Shown here: in pieces, positions 9,731-21,443 of the stretch | Position numbering within the stretch: position 1 is the stretch's first letter | Layout of the letters: each line of letters starts with the position of its first letter | NCBI GenBank assembly: GCA_001003725.1 | Contig: LCPR01000005.1 | Span: 82,891-146,890 of the forward strand | From: Candidatus Saccharibacteria bacterium GW2011_GWC2_48_9 | GTDB lineage: Bacteria > Patescibacteriota > Saccharimonadia > Saccharimonadales > Saccharimonadaceae | DNA length: 64,000 bases | Direction of reading: 5' to 3' | Notes under the pieces: generated by a model | Told to the model about the DNA's origin: nothing | Databases searched by the model: none | The model's input: only the letters and a program-made list of their open reading frames with translations | Translations under genes and position numbers: made by a program

Positions 9731-10642
9731 ATGGGTCAAACAATCGGTCAGATACGAGACAATACCACGCGTGCGCGACATCTGTATCAGCGCTCAAAAC
9801 AGCAGCACTTTGCTGTGGGCGCTTTTAATGTCGACAATCAGGAGACGATGATCGCTATTGCGCTTGCTGCACAGAAGCTAAATTCACCGGTACTTATCGA
9901 GGTGAGCGACGGCGAAGTGAAGGCAATCGGACTACACAACATTCGTGATATGGTTGACAACTATAAGCAAGAATATGGTATCGAGGTGTACTTAAACTTG
10001 GACCACAGTCCTTCTGTCGACGCGTGTAAGCGTGCAATAGATGCGGGTTACGAGTTTATACATATTGATATTTCGCAGGCAGATCACAACGCGAGCGAAG
10101 AAGAGATTATCGCGAAAACGAAAGAAGTAGTTGAATATGCAAAATTTACAGGTGCACTTATCGAAAGTGAGCCGCACTACTTCGGCGGTAGTAGTAATGT
10201 TCACAATGAAGATATCGACTACGAAGAAATCAAGAAAACATTCAGTACACCAGAGGGTGCGCGTAGCTTCACTGAGGCAACCGGAATTGATACACTCGCA
10301 GTTGCTATCGGTAATTTGCACGGAAAATACCCCGTACCGAAAGAACTCGATCTTGAGCTACTCGAGCGTATTCGCGAAGTCATAGGCTGCGGTATCAGCC
10401 TACATGGCGGTAGCGGTACGCCGCTACACTACTTCGAAGATGCTGCTCGTATAGGCGTCAGCAAGATCAATATTAATAGCGATATGCGCTACGTCTTTCG
10501 CAAAACCCTTGAAAAAGTGCTTGCCGATAACCCCGACGAATACGCGGTAGTTAAACTTATGCCCGAAGTGTATGGCGCAGTTCAGGCGGTGGTAGAAGAA
10601 AAGATTAAAGCATTCGGTAGTGCTGACAAAGCCATAGTGTAA
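9731..10642 (+). CDS. class II fructose-bisphosphate (ketose-bisphosphate) aldolase
   Basis: AVGAFNVDNQETMIA, YLNLDHSPSVD, LHGGSGTP, INSDMR. Confidence 0.9.
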   Translation: MGQTIGQIRDNTTRARHLYQRSKQQHFAVGAFNVDNQETMIAIALAAQKLNSPVLIEVSDGEVKAIGLHNIRDMVDNYKQEYGIEVYLNLDHSPSVDACKRAIDAGYEFIHIDISQADHNASEEEIIAKTKEVVEYAKFTGALIESEPHYFGGSSNVHNEDIDYEEIKKTFSTPEGARSFTEATGIDTLAVAIGNLHGKYPVPKELDLELLERIREVIGCGISLHGGSGTPLHYFEDAARIGVSKININSDMRYVFRKTLEKVLADNPDEYAVVKLMPEVYGAVQAVVEEKIKAFGSADKAIV

Positions 10643-10735
10643 GCACGCTTGGCTACGGGCGTCGATAAGCATAGGCTGTATGGTATACTATGCTCAGAAA
10701 TGGGCGTCGTAACACAAGCAAAAAGGAATAATTAA

Positions 10736-11704
10736 ATGAACACACCAAAAATATTGGCTATTGGCAAAGCGACGCAAGACGTCTTCTTGAAAAGCGACGA
10801 GTTTAGTCCACAAATGGAAGGTAAGGTTGCGTATACGCACCTTCCGCTCGGTGTAAAAATGGAAGTAGAAGATATCGTGTTTGCGACTGGTGGAAACGCA
10901 AGTAATGTCGCCGTCACCTTGGCCCGTCAAGGCTTGCACAGCAGTTACATGTGGACGCTCGGGTATGACCCTGCATCGGAAACAGTGCTGCGCGACCTTG
11001 ATTCGGAGGGTGTAGATACATCTCACGTAGTGCGCCGCGACAAATACCGCGCGGGGTACTCTAACATTTTGATTGCTACAGATGGTGAGCGAACCATCCT
11101 CAATAACAAAGGCGTGTCTACAGATGCTCACGATGTGGATATTGATCTTGATGCAATAGCTGACGTAGATTGGGTGTACCCAACATCGCTAGCTCTGGGC
11201 GGTATTGATCTACTGCGCATCATTGTCGACCGAGCAGATGAAGCTGGGGTAAAGGTTATGCTCAACCCCGCTGGCCCGGAGCTTGCTGAGCCAAATAAGC
11301 TCAAGTCACTGCTCAGTAGTGTTGAGGTGCTGTGTGTCAATAAAGAAGAGATGCAAATGCTCGTTGACGGCGAATCGCTCGAAGAACTTGTGCGTCACGC
11401 GCTACACTATGTGCCAGTAGCAATTGTGAGCGACGGACCTCGTGGAGTAATTGCAAGTGATGGCAAAACTATTGTCACAGCGGGTATGTATGAAGACGTG
11501 CCGGTAGTGGATCGTACCGGCGCGGGAGACGCATTTGCGAGCGGATTCTTGAGTCAATGGGCTGCTGGTAAGAGTCTTCGTGACTCTGTGATATTTGCAA
11601 GTGCGAATTCAACATCTGTCGTGACGCAGTTCGGCGCAAAAGCCGGCATTTTGAGATCAAACGCGGATCTGCACGATATGCCTATCGAGGAAAAGCCGTT
11701 CTAA
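10736..11704 (+). CDS. PfkB family carbohydrate kinase
   Basis: VFATGGNASNVAVTLARQG and C-terminal DRTGAGDAFASGF. Confidence 0.9.
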   Translation: MNTPKILAIGKATQDVFLKSDEFSPQMEGKVAYTHLPLGVKMEVEDIVFATGGNASNVAVTLARQGLHSSYMWTLGYDPASETVLRDLDSEGVDTSHVVRRDKYRAGYSNILIATDGERTILNNKGVSTDAHDVDIDLDAIADVDWVYPTSLALGGIDLLRIIVDRADEAGVKVMLNPAGPELAEPNKLKSLLSSVEVLCVNKEEMQMLVDGESLEELVRHALHYVPVAIVSDGPRGVIASDGKTIVTAGMYEDVPVVDRTGAGDAFASGFLSQWAAGKSLRDSVIFASANSTSVVTQFGAKAGILRSNADLHDMPIEEKPF

Positions 11705-12162
11705 TGTCCAGAGCACTCATGACGCTACTTGGGCGACCTTCGGATAAGATGTTGGAAATATCTTTCGATGATTTAGAGAAGGCTACTGGTAAACAGGCTA
11801 TTGATGCACAATTGGTTGGCGATATACTCCATGCTGCGCATGGCACGATACGTGAACTGGGGCTAGAGGGAGACGTGACGGCCAAAGAGCTGTATCAAGC
11901 GCTGCGCGTTCACGAAGACATGCTCGATGATTCAACGGCATTTGTAGGCCTCGTGATAGACAAAGAGGTTGTTTCGTTGAATGCTCAAGATATCGCGCAC
12001 GATCATAGCGAAGCGGGGCGATTTGAGACGCGGAGTCTGGTGCATCTGCGCAAAAAACTGACCAGCGAAATAGTGAAACGATACACGGAGTGGGCTGCTC
12101 ATCCCGAGCTGCTCGAGCCAATTACGCGGCATATACAATTAACACACAAGGAGACAGTATGA
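11704..12162 (+). CDS. hypothetical protein
   Basis: 152-aa ORF overlapping both neighbours by a few bases (translational coupling); no recognised motif. Confidence 0.65.
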   Translation: MSRALMTLLGRPSDKMLEISFDDLEKATGKQAIDAQLVGDILHAAHGTIRELGLEGDVTAKELYQALRVHEDMLDDSTAFVGLVIDKEVVSLNAQDIAHDHSEAGRFETRSLVHLRKKLTSEIVKRYTEWAAHPELLEPITRHIQLTHKETV

Positions 12163-12767
12163 GGTATCAGATTTGCGTATCAGGCGCAGCGAGCGGAGAA
12201 ACGGTACAGGCGTCGCACCATCTCGCCTTCGAACTTGGCAAAGAAATTTCTCGGCGAGGTAAAACTCTTACAACAGGTGCGACTGTAGGTCTACCGCATT
12301 ATGCGGCCATGGGCGCAGTGAGCGTCGAAGGCAAAAGAGGGGTATCGATAGGCTTCTCTCCGGCAAGCTCGTTTCGCGAACATGTCGCCACGTACCGACT
12401 GCCAACCAAAGAATTTGATTATATCAATTTTACTGGCATGGAGTATGTAGGACGCGACGTGCACTTGGTACGCAGTAGTGATGCAATCATAACCGTAGGT
12501 GGTCGTATGGGCAGCCTCCACGAACTCTCTACAGCGCTAGAAAGCCGAAAGGTGTGTGGTGTGTTGCTTGGTAGCGGCGGGCTTGCGGATTACACAAAGA
12601 CGTTACTTGAAAATATTGAAGCTCCTGGCGCAAGGGATATTATTTACGAAACAGATCCTGCGACACTTGTTGAAAAAGTGATAGCACGACTCGATGAAAA
12701 ATATGCAGACTTCATCCATGATGCAGAAGATAGCCATGTGAGCGCAAAGCGTGCAGGACAAGGCTAG
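12159..12767 (+). CDS. LOG/SLOG-like nucleotide-binding protein
   Basis: ATG 12159 overlaps upstream TGA (ATGA); VGGRMGSLHELSTALE resembles the GGxGTxxE loop. Confidence 0.6.
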   Translation: MRYQICVSGAASGETVQASHHLAFELGKEISRRGKTLTTGATVGLPHYAAMGAVSVEGKRGVSIGFSPASSFREHVATYRLPTKEFDYINFTGMEYVGRDVHLVRSSDAIITVGGRMGSLHELSTALESRKVCGVLLGSGGLADYTKTLLENIEAPGARDIIYETDPATLVEKVIARLDEKYADFIHDAEDSHVSAKRAGQG

Positions 12768-12792
12768 CGACTCAGTGTTATACTAAGAGTCT

Positions 12793-14763
<1,971 letters not shown>

Positions 14764-14791
14764 CATTATATGCTACACTAGTGCATAGATT

Positions 14792-17268
14792 ATGCAACCA
14801 CAACAAAATTATCCTCAGTCGCCAATGCAGCCAGCTCCAGTTAAGAAACGCAGGAGCCTAAGTGGCTACGTGACGTGGGCAATTATTGCAGTCGCCTCCA
14901 TTTTGATTATTACGCTCATAGCATGGCTCGTGATTGTACTGATGGGTAAAACCAGCTCCGACACAGGTAAGACGCAAGCAGGGATGGCCGCAGTTTTAGA
15001 ACCTGCCGATATAGCGCCAGTCGAGCGAACTATACGCTCGCAACTAGGTGTGCAAGTTTCGTACAATGCTCGCGAGCTTGAAGGGTATGGATTTGCCGAA
15101 GATGTTACTTTTTCCGCATCGGACTTAGACGAGTCTCGCCCATATAGTGTGATGCGCGTAAGGCCAGTGGAAACTAGCCAGGCGACTCGTAGCGAGGTAA
15201 CACTTGAGTCACCCGAACTTCGCGTTACCTCGAGTACAAATGGATCCTACTGGGACAGTCTATCGAGTAAAAAGACGTATGCGGACTTGTCAAAAATTGA
15301 CATGCTTGTCAAAGAAACTGTTGCAGCAAGAGAAAAAGACAAAATGATAACTGCGTCTGATGCCGAAGTTGAAAATATTAACGATGTGGATTACCGTAAG
15401 GTCTCATTCACTTATACAAATGACCTGTATGGCGTGAAGACAGAGCGTAGAGAAGACTGTTATATGACCGTACAGAATGATCGACCATACGTTGCTTGCA
15501 TTAATAATATACGCGCCTCAAACTTTTCCGTTGTTCCGCAGCTAGAAAATGTGCTTGCAGGTGTGGTGTATGAAGGATTGGACACCGAGCTACTGGAAGT
15601 AGCTAGCAAAGAGGGTGAGCAAGACACAGCGACGCTTGATGGTGAAGACGATGAGCAGGTGGCAGCTAGTAATACAGAGAATATGCAAGCTTCCGTTCCA
15701 AAGCGAGATACAAATAAGGTTCAGTCATATTTAGCGGATACGCAAAACTTTAAAGTTATGGCTGCGAGCGCGCCATCTGTTGTGCGCGTCGGTGCGATTT
15801 ACTGTGCGGATATTAAGCTGTCACTGCCAAATGGAGGTGATGGCCCGACTCTTACGGGTGCCTGTGTCAATAAAGCCGGTTCTGGATTCTTTATATCTCG
15901 CGATGGTCTGGTGGCGACATCTGCAAGTGCTACCCAAGTGAAGCCGCAAGAGGCAATTGCCGCGTATATCACGAATGCACCTGATTCAGCTGCGGTGATA
16001 GTGCGCCTCGAGCGAGTTTTGAACTACCTCGTTGAAGCACGTGTATTGATGCAGACAGATGCCGATGCGTTAATTGCAGGAGTTGAAGAGCGTAATCAAG
16101 ATATTATAGATAAAGTAAATGCAATCAGTACTCGTATTGCGCCCGAGGATATAGCAATAACAGCTGAAAATTATTCTTATGCTGTGCAGCTAGCAGACCG
16201 ACCGATCGTCGTGAATCAAAATAGTAATGGATCTTCGGCTTTTGCCTTGACAGATACGGTCGTCGAAGCCGAAATTGAAGGCCAGCAATATTCGGCGGAT
16301 GTTAGCCAAGATAGTATTTTTAAAGGCGAACCTGTAGAAGAGGATACGACACTCTTAAAAGTTAAAAAAAGTGCAACATACCCAACGCTAAAACTTGGCC
16401 TATCTGGCGAAGGTGTTGGTGAAAAAGCAGTAATTAATGTTGTAGGTATGCCGATGTATGCATTTGGTACATTAGGTTCAGCTCAGTTCAGAGATACACC
16501 GCTTTATCGTTCAGGAGCAATAAATGAAACATTTAATGCGGAGGCCGGTCAAAAAGTCCGTTCCATTTCTACCTCGTCGCATGCAGGGTTTGCTGGTGCA
16601 CCTGCACTCGATCAACAAGGAAGTGTCGTTGGCATGGCTACCTATAACAACCTCAACTGTCCAGATAGAAAATGCTTTGGTAGTACGGTATTACGCGATA
16701 CGTCTGGTATAGCTGCACTCATAAAATCTCGTAATATTTCACTTGAGTCCGTAAGTCTGTCATCTGATGTATGGCGTTCGGCAATTGACGAGCTAGTGAA
16801 GGGCAACTACCGCCAGGCAACACAACTATTCGATCGCGCCGGTAGTCTGTATGCTCGGAACTCGCTTGCACCTAAATTTTCTGCATACAGCAAGTCGCAA
16901 TATGGATCGGCAAGCGATACATCGACTATGAATACTGTTGTTTCGGCGCTTAAGGTAATAATCCTGATAGCGGTTGGTATTCTCGTGTTACTCGCTATCT
17001 TCAAAACTGCGCTCAAGCTCTTTGTTCATCCGCACGCCGAGACGCAATACGGTGAAATGGCGGGTGGGCAGTACATCGACCGCAACCTCAGCCATATGCG
17101 CCGCCAACGACACAAGTGCCTCAACAGACACAGTGGCAACCCCCGGTGCAGCAGTATCCGCCACAACAACTTCAGCAGCAGTACGGTAATCCTTCGCAGC
17201 CACCAGCCCAGCAGACCAGTCCACCGTCACCAAGTGGCTATAGTCAGACACCTCCACCTCAAGTATAA
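14792..17268 (+). CDS. HtrA/trypsin-like membrane protein, apparently catalytically dead, P/Q-rich tail; frameshifted
   Basis: N-terminal TM, HtrA-like GSGFFISRDGLVATSA and GFAGAPALDQQGSVVGMAT, second TM near C-terminus. Frame 2 up to about 17056-17080; the P/Q-rich tail ending at TAA 17266-17268 is in frame 1. Confidence 0.7.
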
Positions 17269-17321
17269 AACTATCTTCTGCAGGCGTTTAATCTTCGTGA
17301 CATCTACGTTACAATGTATAT

Positions 17322-17615
17322 ATGACAAAAATATCTTTGCAAGATGTGCGTTCGTTGGCACAGCTAAGTGCTCTGCGTCTTACAGACGATGAGGCAGAGC
17401 GTTTAACGAGCGACATAGAACATATACTTCAGTACTTTGAACAGCTAAATGAGCTTGATACCGATGGCGTACCGGCTACTTATTATGGCATGGATCTTGT
17501 GAATAGCTCTCGGGCTGATGAGGTATCTGATACGCAGTTAAGTCGAGAAAGCTTGGTGGAGTTGTCTGAAGGCGGAAATATCGCCGGTCAAGTGATGGTT
17601 CCGAAGGTATTATGA
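17322..17615 (+). CDS. gatC: Asp/Glu-tRNA amidotransferase subunit C
   Basis: DVRSLAQLSALRLTDDEAERLTSDIEHILQYFEQLNELDT; immediately upstream of gatA. Confidence 0.9.
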   Translation: MTKISLQDVRSLAQLSALRLTDDEAERLTSDIEHILQYFEQLNELDTDGVPATYYGMDLVNSSRADEVSDTQLSRESLVELSEGGNIAGQVMVPKVL

Positions 17616-19006
17616 GCATGAACACTATTTCTCACTATAAACAAACAATACAAGAGCATTCTGCCGAATACGCAGTCCGTGAAGCGCTTGAGAGTGGGCG
17701 AAAAGATACGCACAACGTATTTATCAGCCTGTATGAAGAACGAGCACTTGCGCGCGCCCGACAAGTGGATGAAGGAACGGTGAGCGGGCGACTTGCTGGG
17801 GTGCCGTTTGTGGCAAAAGATAACTTTTTAACACTAGGCGGTGCGACGACTGCGGCAAGCCATTTTCTAGAAAATTTTCATGCTCCACTGCAGGCTACTG
17901 CTGTCGAGAAGCTTGAGGCGGAAGGTGCGATTTGCATAGGAAAAGTTAACCTCGATGCGTTTGCTCATGGTGGTAGTACAGAGAACTCGGCGTATGGCGT
18001 CACTAAGAACGCGCACGACACGGCGCGTGTTGCAGGCGGTTCTAGTGGTGGTTCGGCTGTCGCAGTGGCACTTGGTACGGTTCCCTTTGCGCTAGGCACA
18101 GATACAGGCGGCTCTATACGGCAACCGGCTAGTTTCAACGGTGTAGTTGGCATTAAGCCGACCTATGGCGCCGTGAGTCGCTACGGCGTGGTTGCGATGG
18201 CGAGTGGTACAGATACGATTGGTGTGCTCGCATCGACCGTGTCAGACACCGAGTTGCTACTCGAAGTTCTTAGCGGTCAAGATGAGCGCGATATGACTAC
18301 ATTACCGGATTATTTTATACCGCAAGACAAGCCTACTGGTAAAAAGATCGGTTTGATCAAAGAGTTTATGGCCGATGGAATTGACGAGGAAGTGAGCGCA
18401 CAAATTCTTAGTGCTGTTGAAAAATTACAGTCAGATGGGTATGAAATAGAAGAAGTGAGTATGCCGATGCTCAAGTATGCACTTGCGATCTACTACATTG
18501 TAGTGCCAGCTGAAATCAGCAGTAACCTGGCAAGGTACGACGGTATACGATACGGTACGCAAAAAGGCAACGACGGTAGTTTGCAGGATGTGTATGAAAT
18601 GAGTCGACAAGCTGGGTTTGAAGCGGAGAATAAGAGACGTATTATCATAGGTAGTTTTGTGTTATCAAGTGGCTCATTTGACGCCTATTACCAAAAAGCA
18701 CAAAAAGCACGTACGTTACTCATTCGCGAATTTAACGATCTTTTTGAGCGGTATGATGCTTTGATAGGCCCTGTCGCGCCAGAAACTGCATTCAAGATAG
18801 GGCAAAATACCGAGGATCCTCTTAAAATGTATCTAGAAGATGTCATGACAGTGCCGCCAAGTTTGGCGGGCTTACCTGCAGTGAGTGTTCCGGTTGGCAA
18901 GACCAAAGATGGACTTCCAGTTGGACTTCAGATTATCGGAAAACGCCGCGATGATGCACAAATATTAGCGGTTGCTCGTGACGTAGAGGCTCAGTATGGA
19001 CAATAA
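17612..19006 (+). CDS. gatA: Asp/Glu-tRNA amidotransferase subunit A
   Basis: Amidase signature GGSSGGSAVAVALGTVPFALGTDTGGSIRQPASFNGVVGIKPTYG. Confidence 0.97.
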   Translation: MSMNTISHYKQTIQEHSAEYAVREALESGRKDTHNVFISLYEERALARARQVDEGTVSGRLAGVPFVAKDNFLTLGGATTAASHFLENFHAPLQATAVEKLEAEGAICIGKVNLDAFAHGGSTENSAYGVTKNAHDTARVAGGSSGGSAVAVALGTVPFALGTDTGGSIRQPASFNGVVGIKPTYGAVSRYGVVAMASGTDTIGVLASTVSDTELLLEVLSGQDERDMTTLPDYFIPQDKPTGKKIGLIKEFMADGIDEEVSAQILSAVEKLQSDGYEIEEVSMPMLKYALAIYYIVVPAEISSNLARYDGIRYGTQKGNDGSLQDVYEMSRQAGFEAENKRRIIIGSFVLSSGSFDAYYQKAQKARTLLIREFNDLFERYDALIGPVAPETAFKIGQNTEDPLKMYLEDVMTVPPSLAGLPAVSVPVGKTKDGLPVGLQIIGKRRDDAQILAVARDVEAQYGQ

Positions 19007-19418
19007 CGTTGTACTACTAGCATTTTTTGCAGCTATATTGATAGTAGCTGGTATAGTGCTTGTGATTATTGTCTATACGAAGGGCGGGTCTTCGCTCAAT
19101 CAAGAGAAGTATCGTACAAAGTGGCTACAAATCGAGCATTCACTCAAAAAAGATCAGCCAGCAAGCTATCATTTATCCGTACTTAATGCTGATAAGTTGC
19201 TAGACTATGCCATGAAAGAAGCAGGCTATAAAGGTAAAACGATGGGTGAACGACTCAAAGCTGCGTCGCCTCGACTTACCAATCGCAACGCAACATGGTC
19301 TGCGCATAAGCTGAGAAACCAGATTGCGCACGAACAAGACGTCTCGGTTAGTTATGACACCACAAGGCGTGCGCTCGCAAGTTTTAAACAAGCACTCAAA
19401 GACGTAGGAGCAATTTGA
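18996..19418 (+). CDS. hypothetical membrane protein inside gatCAB operon
   Basis: N-terminal TM helix; overlaps gatA end and abuts gatB. Confidence 0.7.
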   Translation: MDNNVVLLAFFAAILIVAGIVLVIIVYTKGGSSLNQEKYRTKWLQIEHSLKKDQPASYHLSVLNADKLLDYAMKEAGYKGKTMGERLKAASPRLTNRNATWSAHKLRNQIAHEQDVSVSYDTTRRALASFKQALKDVGAI

Positions 19419-19419
19419 T

Positions 19420-20871
19420 ATGGTAAGCAAAGATATTTTAGATACATACGAAATGACGATTGGCATAGAGTGTCACGTACAACTTGCTACAAAAACTAAA
19501 TTATTTAGTCGTGCAAACAACGATGCACGCTCCGCGGAGCCGAATACTAACCTAGTGCCCATAGATTATGGGCTACCCGGCATGCTACCTGTGCTCAACT
19601 GGGAAGCTGTCCGTTTGGCGGTACGTGCCGGTAAAGCGCTCGGTAGTGAGGTTGCACTCGAAAGTCATTTTGACCGCAAACACTATTTCTATCCAGACTT
19701 ACCTAAGGGCTACCAAACTACACAGATGTATCGTCCTATTATCGGGTCTGGTAAGATTAGTGTTCCCGTAGAGGGCGGCGAAACTATTGATGTTCGTATA
19801 CATCATGCGCACATGGAAGAGGATGCCGGTAAACTGACGCACTACGACACCTACAGTTTAGTCGATCTTAACCGTGCGGGAACGCCACTTATAGAGATTG
19901 TGTCTGAGCCTGATATTCACTCTGCTGCAGCAGCTCGCGCGTACGCAACAGAACTGCATCTTTTAATGACATATGCCGAAGTCACGCGCGGCGACTTGTA
20001 TCACGGTAACATGCGCTTTGACGTGAATATTTCTGTGGCAAAAAAAGGCGCACCTCTTGGTACTCGAGCCGAAATTAAAAATTTGAATTCGTTTCGTAGT
20101 GTTGAGCGTGCTGCAGAGTACGAATTTACTCGCCAGGTCGAGCTCTTGGAGCAAGGCGATTCGATTGTACAGGAAACAAGGGGCTGGGATGATGAAAAGC
20201 AGCTTACTATCAGCCAGCGTAGCAAGGAAGATGCGCAAGATTATCGCTATATGCCCGATCCAGATATTCCTCCTATCGTTTTAACAAATGATGAGGTGGA
20301 GTCAATCCAAGCTGATATGCCAGCACTGCCTCAGGCGTATCGTGCCTCCTGGAAAGATCTCAAGATTGATTCATCGGTTGTGAATACACTACTCAGTGTG
20401 CGCCGTCATGCGGAGCTAGTACACGCGGTCCAGCTTCGGGCTGGCGACGAAGCCGCCGTACGCATTGCGAATTTGTTTGCGAGTGGACTCGGTAGCAATA
20501 CAGCAGGAGAGCAAGTAGCAGCAATGCACGAAGAGGTGTCGGCTGAAGAGTTGATTGTTTTGGCTGAGATGGTCCAAAAGTCTGAAGTATCTTCAAATGG
20601 CGCAAAAGAGATATTCAAGGCACTCTACCTAGGAGAGCATGACCCGCGTGCTATTGCTACGGCAAAAAGCTTGCTGCAGAACAGCGATACCGACGCTATC
20701 GCGGCGGTGGTCGACGAAGTACTGGCTGATCCCGCTTCTGCCAAGGTTGTTGCAGATATTCGAAGTGGCAACGACAAGGCTATCGGCTATTTAGTCGGGC
20801 AAGTGATGAAGAAGTCGGGTGGCCAGGCGAATCCCTCGCTTGCACAGCAATTGTTACGTGAGCGCCTATAG
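19420..20871 (+). CDS. gatB: Asp/Glu-tRNA amidotransferase subunit B
   Basis: TIGIECHVQLATKTKLFS, MEEDAGKLTHYD, LVDLNRAGTPLIEIVSEPD, YRYMPDPDIPP. Confidence 0.97.
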   Translation: MVSKDILDTYEMTIGIECHVQLATKTKLFSRANNDARSAEPNTNLVPIDYGLPGMLPVLNWEAVRLAVRAGKALGSEVALESHFDRKHYFYPDLPKGYQTTQMYRPIIGSGKISVPVEGGETIDVRIHHAHMEEDAGKLTHYDTYSLVDLNRAGTPLIEIVSEPDIHSAAAARAYATELHLLMTYAEVTRGDLYHGNMRFDVNISVAKKGAPLGTRAEIKNLNSFRSVERAAEYEFTRQVELLEQGDSIVQETRGWDDEKQLTISQRSKEDAQDYRYMPDPDIPPIVLTNDEVESIQADMPALPQAYRASWKDLKIDSSVVNTLLSVRRHAELVHAVQLRAGDEAAVRIANLFASGLGSNTAGEQVAAMHEEVSAEELIVLAEMVQKSEVSSNGAKEIFKALYLGEHDPRAIATAKSLLQNSDTDAIAAVVDEVLADPASAKVVADIRSGNDKAIGYLVGQVMKKSGGQANPSLAQQLLRERL

Positions 20872-21443
20872 TGGAGATTTTCGGCCGCAAGCCACTTATC
20901 GTGTACGTGAGTGGCGCGCCAGGCTCTGGCAAAACTACACTTGCTAGCAAAATAGCTACTGAGTTGTATCTTCCGCATATCTCCAGCGATTTAGTGCACG
21001 CAGGAGTGCGCTTAACAAAAGGTTCGCCAAACGACCGGCACGCATCGCTACATGATGTGTTTGTGCCCTTGCTGTTGCATATGGCGCGCGCCAACGTGAG
21101 CTTTGTAGTGGATCAAGTGTTACAACAGTCTTTTTCTGAGCGAGATATCATTGCTAAATTACGCGAGCATGCGCAGATCGTGAATGTTCATACTGTCTGC
21201 CATGAACCTATCGCTAGACATGCTGCAAGGGAACTCTCTCGCACAGACCGAGGTGTGTATATGAGTCCTATCGAAGTTGATTCAAGGGCGAATTATCACA
21301 AAAATAACCTTGGTGAGACGAGCCGACCACTTGAACTTACGCTGCCACAAATTATAATACAAACAGACGATGGCTATAATCCATCGTTTCCCGATATCAT
21401 AGCATTCATCGAACATCAGTATAGTAGAGAGGATATATCATGA
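20871..21443 (+). CDS. AAA/P-loop small-molecule kinase-like ATPase
   Basis: GTG start; Walker A GAPGSGKTTLASKIA. Confidence 0.7.
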   Translation: MEIFGRKPLIVYVSGAPGSGKTTLASKIATELYLPHISSDLVHAGVRLTKGSPNDRHASLHDVFVPLLLHMARANVSFVVDQVLQQSFSERDIIAKLREHAQIVNVHTVCHEPIARHAARELSRTDRGVYMSPIEVDSRANYHKNNLGETSRPLELTLPQIIIQTDDGYNPSFPDIIAFIEHQYSREDIS

